NCBI RefSeq assembly: GCF_000212815.1
Contig: NZ_GL890986.1
Coordinates: 530,339-594,338, forward strand
Origin: Streptococcus sanguinis SK49
GTDB lineage: Bacteria; Bacillota; Bacilli; Lactobacillales; Streptococcaceae
Reading direction: 5' to 3'
DNA length: 64,000 bases
Below, piece by piece: positions 1-9,501 of the stretch. Made by a program: the position numbers and the translations under genes. The first letter of the stretch is position 1. The number at the start of each line of letters is the position of its first letter. The notes under the pieces were generated by a model. It did no database searches, was not told where the DNA came from, and worked only from the letters and a program-made list of their open reading frames with translations.

Positions 1-636
1 TTGCTCAACTACTGCCAGAGCCTCTGGCTCCAACCTACCGGTCACAATGGGAACTCCAGGCTTGATAATGCCAGCTTTCTGCTGGGCAATAGCCTCTAGA
101 CTGTCACCCAGCAAGGCCACATGATCCAGACCGACTGTTGTGATAGCAGTCAGCAAGGGCTGGCAGACATTGGTACTGTCCAAAAGCCCACCCATGCCGA
201 CCTCGATAATAGCCACATCCACCTGCTGCTGGACAAAATAATCATAAGCAAGAGCAGTTACAATCTCAAACTCAGTCACCCCCTGCAAGCCAGAGTCTGT
301 CGCATGCTGGGCTAAGAGGTCCTGATAAAGGCTCAGCAATCGCTGAAGATCTTGGTCGGAAATCGCATTGCCATTAATGGCAATCTGCTCATTGTAGCTG
401 ACTAGGTAGGGAGAGGTGAAAGTGCCAACACGCTGGTCTCGCACCTCCAAAAGTTGGCGCAGATGGGCAATGGTTGAACCCTTGCCATTAGTCCCCGCAA
501 TATGGATGACTGGTAGCTGCAAATGCGGATTCCCTCGCAACTCCAGCAAACGCTCCATCCGCTCCAAGCCAAAATTGGGACTGGCTGTTCGATAGGCTTC
601 CAGCCAGCTTAAATCAGGTAATTCTTGTTTTTTCAT
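1..636 (-). CDS. folC: FolC bifunctional folylpolyglutamate/dihydrofolate synthase (partial)
   Basis: This is the N-terminal 212 codons of a Mur-ligase-type ATP-dependent ligase; the rest lies beyond the left edge. Reading from the ATG at 636, the P-loop HIAGTNGKGST is at about residues 47-57, followed by the folate-binding TSPYLVSYNEQI segment and the EVGMGG and GLDHVALLG motifs of the family. FolC adds glutamate to dihydropteroate and to folates in the cytoplasm. It starts one base after the folP stop codon, so the two are surely co-transcribed and probably translationally coupled, with folP making its substrate. The call is firm; full length cannot be judged. Confidence 0.93.
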   Translation of the reverse strand, partial: MKKQELPDLSWLEAYRTASPNFGLERMERLLELRGNPHLQLPVIHIAGTNGKGSTIAHLRQLLEVRDQRVGTFTSPYLVSYNEQIAINGNAISDQDLQRLLSLYQDLLAQHATDSGLQGVTEFEIVTALAYDYFVQQQVDVAIIEVGMGGLLDSTNVCQPLLTAITTVGLDHVALLGDSLEAIAQQKAGIIKPGVPIVTGRLEPEALAVVEQ

Positions 637-637
637 C

Positions 638-1603
<966 letters not shown>

Positions 1604-1639
1604 TCATTTCTATCGACTGCCCTGCTCTTCAACAAAAAA

Positions 1640-1777
1640 GGCACACTCATCTAGTGTACCGCAAAGCTCTCAGCAGATGCAGCATCCAGTCCTATGAACT
1701 GCACTCGACTTCACAAGAAGACCTTATCTAGCCCCTTGTTTCATTTACCATTTTACCATAATTCTTCTATTTGACAA
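1640..1777 (-). promoter_or_regulatory. folP promoter and leader with internal terminator-like hairpin
   Basis: Reading the minus strand, TTGTCA (1772-1777) and TAAAAT (1750-1755) are separated by 16 bases and sit just after the stop of the upstream gene. The transcript would have a leader of about 150 nt. Within it, GGTACACT and AGTGTGCC (1640-1660) pair into an 8-bp stem followed by six Ts (1634-1639), which is an intrinsic terminator shape about 40 bases before the folP start. This suggests attenuation. Known T-box or THF-riboswitch consensus blocks were not found. Confidence 0.5.
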
Positions 1778-1785
1778 AACACTTT

Positions 1786-2424
1786 CTAAAAGCAAAAGGG
1801 TAAAAGACTGAGAATAATCATATTTCGGAGAATATGGGCCAGCATAGACAGCTCCAAATGCTGAAAATAAGGCCTGAGGAGACGGGCAAAGACTAATCCC
1901 AAAAGCAGATAGGACAGAAAACACAGAGTTTCCTGAGGATTTTTCGCAAGGGAAAAGCAGAGCAAACCTAGTGCAATCCCCCAGCTCTTCCGATAGCGAA
2001 GAGACCAGTCCCTGTTAACAAATTTCGGTGCCGCGGGGGATAAAACGGCGATGTCAATCCCCAGAAGCAAAAGAGAAGATGACAGAAAACTCTCCGTCAG
2101 CATCTGCTCCACCGCCTGTCCTGATTGCACCTCCTTGCCACACAGCAGAAGAATCCCCGCAGCATTGACCAAAATCATCAAAAAATACAAGAAAAGCAAG
2201 TGTCGATAGTTGCTTGACTGACGCAGAGAACCTTTGATTTCCTGAAGTTCTCTGGAAAAATAAAAGGCACAACAAAAAAGCAACCCCAGCAAGCCCACCA
2301 TAAAAAGCAGATTAGCCTGACTAAAGACCAAGCGATGAGGCATTGGATGAAGCATGAGCAGCAGTCCCGTCTGAGTCAACATAGCCAGTAGTAACAATTG
2401 AATGATTTTTTCTAATTTCAGCAT
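1786..2424 (-). CDS. CPBP-like membrane protein, apparently catalytically inactive
   Basis: This 212-residue, very hydrophobic protein has about six membrane segments and starts at an ATG after GGAGAG. Its last 35 residues (LELSMLAHILRN...) closely match the C-terminal motif of the CPBP protease encoded just upstream (LEMSILAHMLRN). The EExxxR glutamate pair and the FxxxH histidine that form the CPBP active site are missing, and the corresponding region reads DWSLRYRKSWG. I therefore infer a diverged paralogue that has lost protease activity. Its role is unknown; CPBP relatives often lie in bacteriocin-immunity or prenyl-protease contexts. Confidence 0.6.
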   Translation of the reverse strand: MLKLEKIIQLLLLAMLTQTGLLLMLHPMPHRLVFSQANLLFMVGLLGLLFCCAFYFSRELQEIKGSLRQSSNYRHLLFLYFLMILVNAAGILLLCGKEVQSGQAVEQMLTESFLSSSLLLLGIDIAVLSPAAPKFVNRDWSLRYRKSWGIALGLLCFSLAKNPQETLCFLSYLLLGLVFARLLRPYFQHLELSMLAHILRNMIILSLLPFCF

Positions 2425-2514
2425 ATTCTCTCCATTCTTCTCTTATCATTATAGAAGAAGTAAGAGCAAGCTGGTAGAAATCCCCTCAAATGTCCTAATT
2501 TGTGCCTCAAATGA

Positions 2515-2540
2515 CAAAAAAAGCAGATATTCTCTGCTTT
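2515..2540 (-). terminator. Intrinsic terminator after the CPBP protease gene
   Basis: On the minus strand AAAGCAGA and TCTGCTTT form an 8-bp stem with a five-base loop, followed by a run of seven Ts. It begins directly after the stop codon at 2542. Confidence 0.8.
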
Positions 2541-2541
2541 C

Positions 2542-3219
2542 TTACTTGTTCACCAAACCTGTCAGTATCATAATGAGTACTGCAACTCCATTTCTCAGCA
2601 TGTGTGCCAAAATAGACATTTCCAAACGCTTAAATATGTAAGCAACCGCAGCTAAAACAGCACCCATACCTGCATATATAACAAAACTGCCGATATTGGT
2701 CGGGCCATGAAAAAGACCGAAAAGAATGACTCCTACAACCAATCCCCAAACATAATGCTTGGTAAAAATTTTCTGAGGAATCAAGCCGCGAAAGACTACT
2801 TCCTCCAAGATAGGGGCCTGAATCACAGCTCCTACCACTAATAAAATCTTGGGTACATGCTGAAATAAAGCGTTCAAGGCATCCTGATTGGCAGTGGATA
2901 TGGCCTGACCTTCCAGCAGCATGATAATTGCTCCCAGCATGTTGACGCCAATCATGACAACATTAGAAACAGCTAACCAGCCAAACAAAGACCATTTAAA
3001 AAAGCTAAAGTCAAGGCTCAGCAGTTCTTCTTGCTTAGCCATTCTCAGAACAAAAAAGATAATCAAAAGATATACCACCAGCACAAAGATAGTCTGTCCA
3101 GCTGAAAAATTCTTTTCAGAAGCAGTCATCTGTCGGATAAATATAAATGGTATCTGGCTGAGAAATAAGACAAACAAAGTCAGTAGAATGTACTCTAATT
3201 TTTTTAGAATTGCTTTCAT
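2542..3219 (-). CDS. CPBP family intramembrane glutamic endopeptidase
   Basis: This 225-residue polytopic membrane protein belongs to the CPBP (Abi) family of intramembrane proteases. The catalytic motifs are intact: EEVVFRG (the EExxxR motif) in the middle, then LFGLFHG with the conserved histidine, and the C-terminal LEMSILAHMLRN motif. I chose the ATG at 3219 because AAAGGAGGAAGAT lies just in front; longer upstream reading frame exists but has no ribosome-binding site. Substrate is unknown. A terminator follows, separating it from its degenerate paralogue at 1786-2424. It sits alone upstream of ackA's terminator. Confidence 0.85.
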   Translation of the reverse strand: MKAILKKLEYILLTLFVLFLSQIPFIFIRQMTASEKNFSAGQTIFVLVVYLLIIFFVLRMAKQEELLSLDFSFFKWSLFGWLAVSNVVMIGVNMLGAIIMLLEGQAISTANQDALNALFQHVPKILLVVGAVIQAPILEEVVFRGLIPQKIFTKHYVWGLVVGVILFGLFHGPTNIGSFVIYAGMGAVLAAVAYIFKRLEMSILAHMLRNGVAVLIMILTGLVNK

Positions 3220-3391
3220 ATCTTCCTCCTTTTCCTTCCTAGTATAGCTCAATTTTCTTATTTTGTATAGACAATTCTTAACTGCAAACATTTTATATAT
3301 CACGTATTGTGAGCCAATACTGATAGTGACTATGAGATAGAATCGCTCAGTTTATTCCAAAGCCAAAGACCAAGAATTTTTTTCTTAAAGC

Positions 3392-3421
3392 ATACAAAAA
3401 GCCCAGTCAAACTGAGCTTTT
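3392..3421 (-). terminator. ackA terminator
   Basis: On the minus strand AAAAGCTCAGT pairs with ACTGGGCTTTT (11 bp with one G-T pair, three-base loop) immediately after the ackA stop, and ends in a T run. Confidence 0.88.
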
Positions 3422-3425
3422 AGAT

Positions 3426-4619
3426 TTATTGATTTTTGAAACGTTCGACATCACGCGCGATGACCAATTCTTCGTCAGTCGGGATAACCAAGACTTTGAC
3501 CTTGGCATCAGGACTGGAAATCACGCCTTCTGCACCACGCACATTCTTTTCTGGGTCTACGTTACAGCCAAACCAAGAAATACCATTAATAACCAGTTCA
3601 CGAATGGTCACAGAATTTTCACTAATTCCTGCAGTAAAGATGATAGCATCAGCTCCATTTAAGACAGCAAGATACTGACCAATGTATTTTTGAATCCGGT
3701 CTACAAAAATGTCATTAGCTAATTGAGCCTTGGCATCACCTGCCCGCATCGCCTCATGAATATCACGCATATCACTAGACTTTTCAGAAACTCCCAGCAG
3801 GCCTGACTCACGGTTCAAGACGCGGCTAATATCTTCCGGAGTATTAAAGTCATCTGTGTATTGCATCAGGTAAGGAATGATAGCTGGGTCGATATCCCCT
3901 GTACGCGTTCCCATCATGACGCCGCCAAGTGGTGTGAATCCCATAGAGGTATCTACAGAAACGCCCTTGTCAACCGCTGTGATGGAAGCTCCGTTACCGA
4001 TATGACAAGTAATAAGCTTGAGTTCTTCAATCGGACGTCCCAAAACTTTAGCAGCTTCCTTGGCTACATACTCATGGCTGGTCCCGTGAGCTCCGTACTT
4101 GCGGACCTTGTTTTCAGTGTAATATTTAGTCGGAATCGGATAGCGATAAGCTTTTTCCGGCATAGTTGTATGGAAAGAGGTGTCAAAGACTACCACGCTG
4201 GTAATGTCTGGCAGAATTTCTCTAAAAGCACGGATGCCTGCAGCATTGGCTGGATTATGCAATGGAGCCAGAAGAGACAACTCCTCTACCTTTTGAATCA
4301 CTTCTTCATCAACGAGGGCTGAATCCTTAAAGTGTTCACCGCCAGCCACAACACGATGGCCCACACCGGTAATTTCATCATAAGATTCGATGATATTAAA
4401 GCGTTTCAAATCATCCAGCAAAATTTTTACGGCCTGCGTGTGATCTGCAATATCAAGAACCTGCTTTTCTGAACGACCGTCAAACTTCACTGTTGAAATA
4501 GAATCCTTGAGACCAATCCGTTCCAGCAAGCCCTTAGCCAATACTTTTTCTTCCGGCATCAAGTAGAGTTGCCATTTTAAGCTTGAGCTTCCTGCATTAA
4601 TAGAAATTGTTTTCGACAT
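3426..4619 (-). CDS. ackA: Acetate kinase
   Basis: This 397-residue enzyme interconverts acetyl phosphate plus ADP with acetate plus ATP, the ATP-yielding last step of the Pta-Ack pathway that streptococci use together with pyruvate oxidase. The ASKHA-fold signatures are present: [10 protein letters not shown] at the N terminus, [14 protein letters not shown] in the middle, HIGNGAS and TAGISENS later. The ATG follows AGAGGTGAAGAA. It lies 36 bases downstream of the ytxK-like gene but has its own promoter overlapping that gene's end, with a catabolite-responsive element. The gene order comG-ytxK-ackA is conserved in streptococci. Confidence 0.98.
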   Translation of the reverse strand: MSKTISINAGSSSLKWQLYLMPEEKVLAKGLLERIGLKDSISTVKFDGRSEKQVLDIADHTQAVKILLDDLKRFNIIESYDEITGVGHRVVAGGEHFKDSALVDEEVIQKVEELSLLAPLHNPANAAGIRAFREILPDITSVVVFDTSFHTTMPEKAYRYPIPTKYYTENKVRKYGAHGTSHEYVAKEAAKVLGRPIEELKLITCHIGNGASITAVDKGVSVDTSMGFTPLGGVMMGTRTGDIDPAIIPYLMQYTDDFNTPEDISRVLNRESGLLGVSEKSSDMRDIHEAMRAGDAKAQLANDIFVDRIQKYIGQYLAVLNGADAIIFTAGISENSVTIRELVINGISWFGCNVDPEKNVRGAEGVISSPDAKVKVLVIPTDEELVIARDVERFKNQ

Positions 4620-4630
4620 TTCTTCACCTC

Positions 4631-4678
4631 TTTAAGCGTTTTCAAAATCATTATATCAAAATTTTGTTTGAATTTCAC
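4631..4678 (-). promoter_or_regulatory. ackA promoter with cre (CcpA) site
   Basis: A -10 TATAAT (4650-4655) lies 17 bases from a -35-like GTGAAA (4673-4678), the latter inside the last codons of the ytxK-like gene. Directly downstream is TGAAAACGCTTAAA (4631-4644), which matches the cre consensus TGWAANCGNTNWCA at all but one position. CcpA control of ackA is known in streptococci. The site here would overlap or closely follow the transcription start. Confidence 0.6.
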
Positions 4679-5621
4679 TATCTTTGTACCAGTTTTGAAA
4701 ACTTTGACGGAATTTAAACATTTCATCATGATCCTGCAAATCCCGCAGAGGATAGATAAAAGGCTGAATGTTATTCGCTTCTTGCTTCCTCAAGACAAAA
4801 AGGGTTTTGGCATGCTTGCTGCTTGAGAAAATAGACTCTGGCAAGGTTATCATCGCGATAAACTGAGCCTTGGCGAGGAGCCATTTTTTCAGCAACGGTG
4901 CTTGAGCGCTGGTCAAGAGGTCATTCGGCGCCATAAATATAGCATAACCACCTGGCTTTAGATATTTGAGCGACTGCTCCATTAGAAGATGATGGGCATA
5001 AGTGTGCTCATCCGAACTAGCCACTTCATAGCGAGAGGCGATACTGTCGTCTGGATAATAACCGACCGGTAAATCACTGATAATGATATCACTCTCTTTC
5101 AGAACCTGAGGCCGAACCGCATCACCCTGAGCAAAGTGAGCCTTAGAGTTCATAACCTCTGCAATGCTGGCAGAAAGGTCAATTAATAAATCATCTAGCT
5201 CCAGACCTAAGTAGTCAATCTTCTTTTGGGTATGATTGAGAACAGTCTCCGCCAAATTTCCAGTCCCACTGCCGATTTCTAATACATCAGCTTCCTCTCC
5301 GTGAGCTAGCTGGTCCAATAAGAAAGTAATCAGAAAACCGATTGTGTCAGGTGTGAATTGATGGTTGACCTGCATGGGCTCCGTCTGGGCAGCCTTCATT
5401 AGGATAAACTGATAGGCTCTCCGCCACTCTTCCTTGGTCAAATGCAGAGCGCGGATTTTTTCATCGTTGGTCAGAACCTCTTGTAAATCAGTATCTCCAT
5501 CTAGGTAAATGCCATTCTGCTCAATCAGAGCATCGTAAAAATTGGTCGCCAGAGTGTTTTGGATATTCTGGACGTTTTCGAGAATCAGAGTATAAGCTTG
5601 TTCTATCTTTTCAAAATTCAT
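4656..5621 (-). CDS. ytxK: Class I SAM-dependent methyltransferase (YtxK-like)
   Basis: This 321-residue protein resembles N6-adenine DNA methylases. A helical N-terminal part covers about residues 1-95; the Rossmann SAM-binding motif VLEIGSGTGNLAETV is near residue 115, and DLPVGYY near 185 occupies the place of the catalytic (N/D)PP(Y/F) motif. No restriction or specificity subunit is nearby, so it is not a restriction-modification system. It lies 81 bases after comGG in the competence pilus operon; this linkage is conserved in streptococci, where the gene is reported as competence-induced but not essential for transformation. The ATG follows GGAGGATTCC. Confidence 0.88.
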   Translation of the reverse strand: MNFEKIEQAYTLILENVQNIQNTLATNFYDALIEQNGIYLDGDTDLQEVLTNDEKIRALHLTKEEWRRAYQFILMKAAQTEPMQVNHQFTPDTIGFLITFLLDQLAHGEEADVLEIGSGTGNLAETVLNHTQKKIDYLGLELDDLLIDLSASIAEVMNSKAHFAQGDAVRPQVLKESDIIISDLPVGYYPDDSIASRYEVASSDEHTYAHHLLMEQSLKYLKPGGYAIFMAPNDLLTSAQAPLLKKWLLAKAQFIAMITLPESIFSSSKHAKTLFVLRKQEANNIQPFIYPLRDLQDHDEMFKFRQSFQNWYKDSEIQTKF

Positions 5622-5702
5622 GGAATCCTCCGTTCATCCTATCATACCAAAAATAAGGCCCTTTTCCAAGATATATAAAATTACAAAGATTTTACAGTTA
5701 TA

Positions 5703-6095
5703 TTAGTCCGACTTACCAGCTTTGTCCGAAACCGCTCTCTCCTTTTTGTCAATTGCTTTCTTGTCTTCCTTAGCTTTATCCTCATCCTTCTTAGAAATGA
5801 CAAAAGTAAAAGAATAGGGATGACCGCTGCTGAGCCGACTGCTGATTTCCAGTTCCTGCCCTTCCTTACGGTAGGCCGCCTTGCCTTGCTCAAACTCCAT
5901 CTCACCGCTATCATCCTTGGCTGTAGCTTTTGTCAGAACTGCCATTGCATAGGCTTCCGTCCTTTCCCTGTTGAAAAGCTGCAAACGCTGACTGCTGACT
6001 TGACGGTTGAGATAAAACTGCAGGAGCAGGCTAAAGACTGCGGCCATCAGCAGCGCATACAGTAAAATCCCAGCCTCAACTTTCTTCTTCCACAC
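5703..6095 (-). CDS. comGG: Competence minor pseudopilin ComGG
   Basis: This 130-residue protein is the last pilin-like gene of the operon. It has a short basic leader (WKKKVEAG) followed by a hydrophobic helix [18 protein letters not shown]. The conserved glutamate at position +5 of mature pilins is replaced by tyrosine here, as in other streptococcal ComGG proteins. The C-terminal 35 residues are strongly charged ([12 protein letters not shown]). It begins at GTG (6095), overlapping the end of comGF by 20 bases. The role is in assembly or tip formation of the DNA-uptake pilus. Confidence 0.87.
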   Translation of the reverse strand: MWKKKVEAGILLYALLMAAVFSLLLQFYLNRQVSSQRLQLFNRERTEAYAMAVLTKATAKDDSGEMEFEQGKAAYRKEGQELEISSRLSSGHPYSFTFVISKKDEDKAKEDKKAIDKKERAVSDKAGKSD

Positions 6096-6513
6096 GATAG
6101 ACGAACTCCCTCTCTAAGCCTTTTTCAAAGCGAAAATGAAGATGGACAAGCTTACCGTCCTGACGGACGTCAGCTACTTCTAAACCATAAATCATCGGTT
6201 GGTAGCCGCGACCACTCTTATCTGTTTTACGGAAATCATCTCCCTTGGATTTACCCAAGGCCAAGTCCCTACCATCCTGTCTGATGTAGATTTTATTGTC
6301 TTCAACCTTGTCAAATTGACTTCGCGAAAGCTCCGTCTCCAGTTGGTCGGCAAACAAAAGCCACTCTTGCTGCTGATTATTCTCCTGCTGATGCAGTTCT
6401 GAAGATAAGAGCTGGGTCATAGCCTGAAAGACCAGTATTCCACCACTGAGAACCAGCAAGGCTACTAAGGTCTCCAAGAGAGTAAAGGCCTTGACTTTAA
6501 GGTTTTTGGACAC
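6076..6513 (-). CDS. comGF: Competence minor pseudopilin ComGF
   Basis: This 145-residue type IV pilin-like protein has the class III leader [20 protein letters not shown], with processing expected between A and F and a glutamate at mature position 5. The remainder fits the ComGF family ([25 protein letters not shown]). Translation starts at GTG 6513, preceded by GGGGAGG at good spacing inside comGE. It overlaps comGE by 17 bases and comGG by 20, indicating translational coupling. Confidence 0.9.
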   Translation of the reverse strand: MSKNLKVKAFTLLETLVALLVLSGGILVFQAMTQLLSSELHQQENNQQQEWLLFADQLETELSRSQFDKVEDNKIYIRQDGRDLALGKSKGDDFRKTDKSGRGYQPMIYGLEVADVRQDGKLVHLHFRFEKGLEREFVYRVEEES

Positions 6514-6790
6514 GGATAACTACCTCCCCTTCGTGATAGACCAGCAGCTGCTTATCTGTCTTAAGCTGACGTACAGTAATTCCGTTGATATGAAGCTCTT
6601 CTTGTCCTGTCTGCAGAGCCATGCGAGCTACCCTAAGCACCTCTTCCTGCTGCAGAAGGATCTGCTGCTCCTTACGAGACCGGCTAATCTGTCCCAGAAG
6701 CAGACTAGCAATAGCCGCAAAAACTGCCATGGCCACCAGAGCTTCCAGCAGAATGCTAGCCTGAAGCTGTCGTCTTTTTAAACTTTCCAT
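6497..6790 (-). CDS. comGE: Competence minor pseudopilin ComGE
   Basis: I place the start at the ATG at 6790, giving 97 residues beginning [21 protein letters not shown]. This puts the pilin-type leader at the N terminus with processing after QA, a glutamate at mature position 5, and one transmembrane helix. A longer upstream reading frame is only the shadow of comGD. The gene overlaps comGD by 35 bases and comGF by 17. Family role: minor pseudopilin of the transformation pilus. Confidence 0.85.
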   Translation of the reverse strand: MESLKRRQLQASILLEALVAMAVFAAIASLLLGQISRSRKEQQILLQQEEVLRVARMALQTGQEELHINGITVRQLKTDKQLLVYHEGEVVIRVQKP

Positions 6791-7190
6791 TACCCATATA
6801 AAGCTGGTAAACAACTGTCCTGTCCTCCGTCTGAAAAGTAATTTTGCTGAGTGATGAATTCCCGCCAGCCCGGTCAAACAGAATGACCTGCTGCTCATGT
6901 TCCTGCAAAGTTTGCGGAAAATCCAGTTCTTGATAGCCATTAGAAATCTGCCGTCCCGAAATCTTCAGAGAAAGCTTCTCATGACCGGCTAAGCTCAACC
7001 TCTGCGTCTCCTGGTAGAGCCTCTCAAACTCTAAAAAGAAGAGTTGCTCTTGAACCTGATTGAAACCAGCCCTGACCGAGCCAGACAAGCCCAGTAAGAG
7101 AAAACTCACAACAAAAAGAACGAGGAGACTTTCCAGCAGCGTAAAAGCCTTAATTGGCAACCGCTTGAGTTTCGCCACTGTGTTTTCCAT
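6756..7190 (-). CDS. comGD: Competence minor pseudopilin ComGD
   Basis: This 144-residue protein has the leader MENTVAKLKRLPIKA followed by FTLLESLLVLFVVSFLLLGL, the standard prepilin signal with E at mature position 5. The ATG at 7190 lies 40 bases inside comGC. It is a minor pilin needed for transformation pilus assembly in related species. It is exported by the ComGA/ComGB machine and cleaved by the prepilin peptidase ComC, which is encoded outside this window. Confidence 0.9.
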   Translation of the reverse strand: MENTVAKLKRLPIKAFTLLESLLVLFVVSFLLLGLSGSVRAGFNQVQEQLFFLEFERLYQETQRLSLAGHEKLSLKISGRQISNGYQELDFPQTLQEHEQQVILFDRAGGNSSLSKITFQTEDRTVVYQLYMGNGKFKKTTASG

Positions 7191-7467
7191 AGTAAGCCTT
7201 ATAAGAATCTGCCTGTTTCTGGCTGATATTTCCTGCGCTGACTAGCTTGCTCAGGCTAGCCTTTTCATTGGTATTCTTCAGTTCATACAGCTCTGCCTGG
7301 CTTTCTACTACCTTGACCACCGCTGCAGTTCCTGTATCTGAAACAGCATCTTTTTGCTTGGTCAGATTAGGCACAAAGAGCAGCAAGAGAACGCTGATAA
7401 CCAGCAAGACAATCAGCATTTCCACAAGGGTAAATGCTTGAACTTTTAAGGTATTAAGTTTTTTCAT
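7150..7467 (-). CDS. comGC: Major competence pilin ComGC
   Basis: The 105-residue product starts at the ATG at 7467 (MKKLNTLKVQAFTLVEMLIVLL), which overlaps the comGB stop as TAATG. The prepilin site is KVQA/FTLVE, followed by a hydrophobic helix and a short globular domain typical of streptococcal ComGC (KVVESQAELYELKN...). This is the major subunit of the type IV transformation pilus that captures external DNA. It was read as starting at 7467 because upstream in-frame codons belong to the shadow of comGB. Confidence 0.93.
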   Translation of the reverse strand: MKKLNTLKVQAFTLVEMLIVLLVISVLLLLFVPNLTKQKDAVSDTGTAAVVKVVESQAELYELKNTNEKASLSKLVSAGNISQKQADSYKAYYGKHSGETQAVAN

Positions 7468-8501
7468 TACAAATGAACCTCCATATTCTGATAAATGGGC
7501 AAGAGCATTGCCGCATAAAGTAAAACAATCACTAAGGCAACAAAAATAAATACTAGGGGCTGAATTAAATTCATGGCTCGGTTGATACGTAGGAAAAATT
7601 CCTCCCAAGTCTTTTCAGCATAGACTTCCAGCTCACTGCCTAGCTTGGACTTGACCTCACCATACTCAATCATCAAGGACAATTCTTTCTTAAAGAAAGA
7701 ATAGCTTGCCACCTTTTCTGCATAGCCCTGACCGCCCTGCAAAGCAACCGCCATATCTTCTCCGATTTCCTGAAAGAGCTGGGAAGGCTGCTCCTGCATA
7801 ATCGCAAAAATCTGACTCAATTCCAGGCCCTGACCAATCATATTTCCCCATTCACGAGCATAATAAGCAGTCAAGTAAGCCTGCACCAAACGCCCAATAA
7901 AGGGCAGAGCTGCTAGTTTGCTGAAAAAACGAATCTTGGATGACTTTCGATAATAAAAGAGAGCCACTGAAATCAAGGCGGCCCAAGCAAGGCTGCTCCA
8001 CAAAAAGATCTGAGGCAGGTGATTAATCAGCTGAGTAGCTAGATTCTGGCTGTCTAATTGAGGCAGAAGATAGTTGCGCAATCCCAGCATGATAAGGACC
8101 AAAAAGCCCAGCAGCATGAGAGGATAGGTCCCTACCTCTATCAATTTTTTCTTAACCTTGGACAGATTTTCCAGATAGGCCTCAATTTTGCCCAGACTAA
8201 GTGTCAGATTGCCATGCAGCTCAGATAAGGACAGCTGGGTTACAACACTGTCGGAAAATCCCAGTCGACTGACAATCTCTGAAAAGGACTGACCAGCTGA
8301 CAAGCCTGCCCGCATTTCAGTGACATATACTTCCTCCAGCAAGGCACTTCGCCTCAGAAAGTCTACAATCTCTGCTAAGTGAAAACCGCTGCTAAAGAGA
8401 TTATGAAAGAGCTCAATAATCTTTTTCTGCTTAGGCGTAGACAATTTTTTCGGTCTGCCTTTGCTCAGCACTGATATGTCCTTCTGCAAAAAGCTGATCA
8501 A
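7467..8501 (-). CDS. comGB: Competence pilus membrane platform protein ComGB
   Basis: This GspF-family inner-membrane platform protein contains the repeated T2SSF domain (about residues 20-140 and 215-335) with three long membrane segments near residues 140, 170 and 320. I favour the TTG at 8501, giving 344 residues beginning (M)ISFLQKDISVLSKG, because the pneumococcal homologue begins this way; the frame stays open up to 8576 and a start there cannot be excluded. It overlaps comGA by 71 bases, a long overlap that implies coupled translation. ComGB works with the ATPase ComGA to assemble the pilus. Confidence 0.88.
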   Translation of the reverse strand: MISFLQKDISVLSKGRPKKLSTPKQKKIIELFHNLFSSGFHLAEIVDFLRRSALLEEVYVTEMRAGLSAGQSFSEIVSRLGFSDSVVTQLSLSELHGNLTLSLGKIEAYLENLSKVKKKLIEVGTYPLMLLGFLVLIMLGLRNYLLPQLDSQNLATQLINHLPQIFLWSSLAWAALISVALFYYRKSSKIRFFSKLAALPFIGRLVQAYLTAYYAREWGNMIGQGLELSQIFAIMQEQPSQLFQEIGEDMAVALQGGQGYAEKVASYSFFKKELSLMIEYGEVKSKLGSELEVYAEKTWEEFFLRINRAMNLIQPLVFIFVALVIVLLYAAMLLPIYQNMEVHL

Positions 8502-9372
8502 TCTGCTGATTCCAGACTGCGGCTTCGTGCTCTTGATAGTTTTGACTGACAAAATCAACGACACCTCCTCCCCCAATTAAACGCTGATAACAAACACCTT
8601 GCAGCACCATTCTTAGCTCATCCTCGCTAACGCCCAATTCCAAAAGTCGCTCATAGACACCGCGAACACTCTTGGCATGAATCGTTGAAAAGACCGTAGC
8701 TCCGGTCAAACTTGCCCGAACCACTGCCCTAGCTGTCTCTCGATCACGGATTTCCCCGATAATCAAGAGATCCGGACGATGTCGCAGAGACAGCTTAATC
8801 AGACTGTCATAAGTCATGCCAATGGTTTCGTTCAGCTGCAGCTGCAGCATAGCCTCTTGCTTAATCTCAACCGGATCTTCAATCGACATAACCTGCTGAC
8901 CAGAAAATTTGAGCTGAGCCAAATGGTACATTAAGGTTGTCTTGCCGCTACCGACCGGACCCGAGAAAAGATAGAGACCGCGAGCCTGAATTTTCTTTCG
9001 CAGCTCCGGCAATTGCTCAAACCAAAAGCGCAGCTCCCTGTCTTCGTCATGAAGGAGTCGGATGACCAGACTTTCAAAACCACGGTAATCCCCAACTGAC
9101 GACAGCCGGATTGAAACCTTGGCTTCCTCGCAGTCATAATCGCAAGACCCAAGCTGACTGCGGCGCTTCTCTCCAACATTCATACCTGCGACAAACTTAA
9201 AGTGGCTGATAACAGCTGACAGAAGCTCGAAATCATAAGTTTTTATAAAGCGACGTTCATCACCGATTCTCATATAAAGCTCATAGCAAGTAGTCTTAGG
9301 AATGAGGTAAATATCCTGCGCCCCTTCTTGCCGAGCCTGCCTAATCATTTCTTTTGCAATTTCTTGAACCAT
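8431..9372 (-). CDS. comGA: Competence pilus assembly ATPase ComGA
   Basis: This 313-residue GspE/PilB-type traffic ATPase is first in the late competence pilus operon. The Walker A motif GPVGSGKTT is at residues 138-146, the Asp box SIEDPVE near 163, Walker B DLLIIGEIRD at 201-210, and STIHA shortly after. ATP hydrolysis in the cytoplasm powers polymerisation of the ComGC pilus. The ATG follows GGAGGATGT, and a ComX box lies 18 bases upstream, so expression should be limited to the competent state. In S. gordonii these genes are called comYA onward. Confidence 0.95.
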   Translation of the reverse strand: MVQEIAKEMIRQARQEGAQDIYLIPKTTCYELYMRIGDERRFIKTYDFELLSAVISHFKFVAGMNVGEKRRSQLGSCDYDCEEAKVSIRLSSVGDYRGFESLVIRLLHDEDRELRFWFEQLPELRKKIQARGLYLFSGPVGSGKTTLMYHLAQLKFSGQQVMSIEDPVEIKQEAMLQLQLNETIGMTYDSLIKLSLRHRPDLLIIGEIRDRETARAVVRASLTGATVFSTIHAKSVRGVYERLLELGVSEDELRMVLQGVCYQRLIGGGGVVDFVSQNYQEHEAAVWNQQIDQLFAEGHISAEQRQTEKIVYA

Positions 9373-9390
9373 ACATCCTCCTCACCTTAC

Positions 9391-9398
9391 TATTCGCA
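9391..9398 (-). promoter_or_regulatory. ComX (SigX) box of the comG operon
   Basis: The minus strand reads TGCGAATA, a match to the cin-box consensus TNCGAATA recognised by the alternative sigma factor ComX. It lies just before the comGA ribosome-binding site, as in other streptococcal late competence operons. No ordinary -35 element is apparent. Confidence 0.8.
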
Positions 9399-9412
9399 AA
9401 AAATCCAGAAAA

Positions 9413-9465
9413 AGAAAAAACAGCGGAAGAAACTTAACTTCTAACAAGTTAGGTCTCTTCTGCTG
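9413..9465 (-). terminator. Terminator between the DUF1033 gene and comGA
   Basis: A long imperfect hairpin (about 20 pairs, two mismatches) running from CAGCAGAAGAG to the distal CTTCCGCTG is followed by TTTTTTCTT on the minus strand. It insulates the ComX-dependent operon from upstream transcription. Confidence 0.8.
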
Positions 9466-9501
9466 CTCTATTATCAGATTTGCAAAATATATTCTATCGA
9501 T

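Noticed and set aside
4656..5621. Restriction-modification methylase
   Set aside because: The protein looks like an N6-adenine methylase, but no endonuclease or specificity gene is nearby and the gene is a conserved comG neighbour (ytxK).
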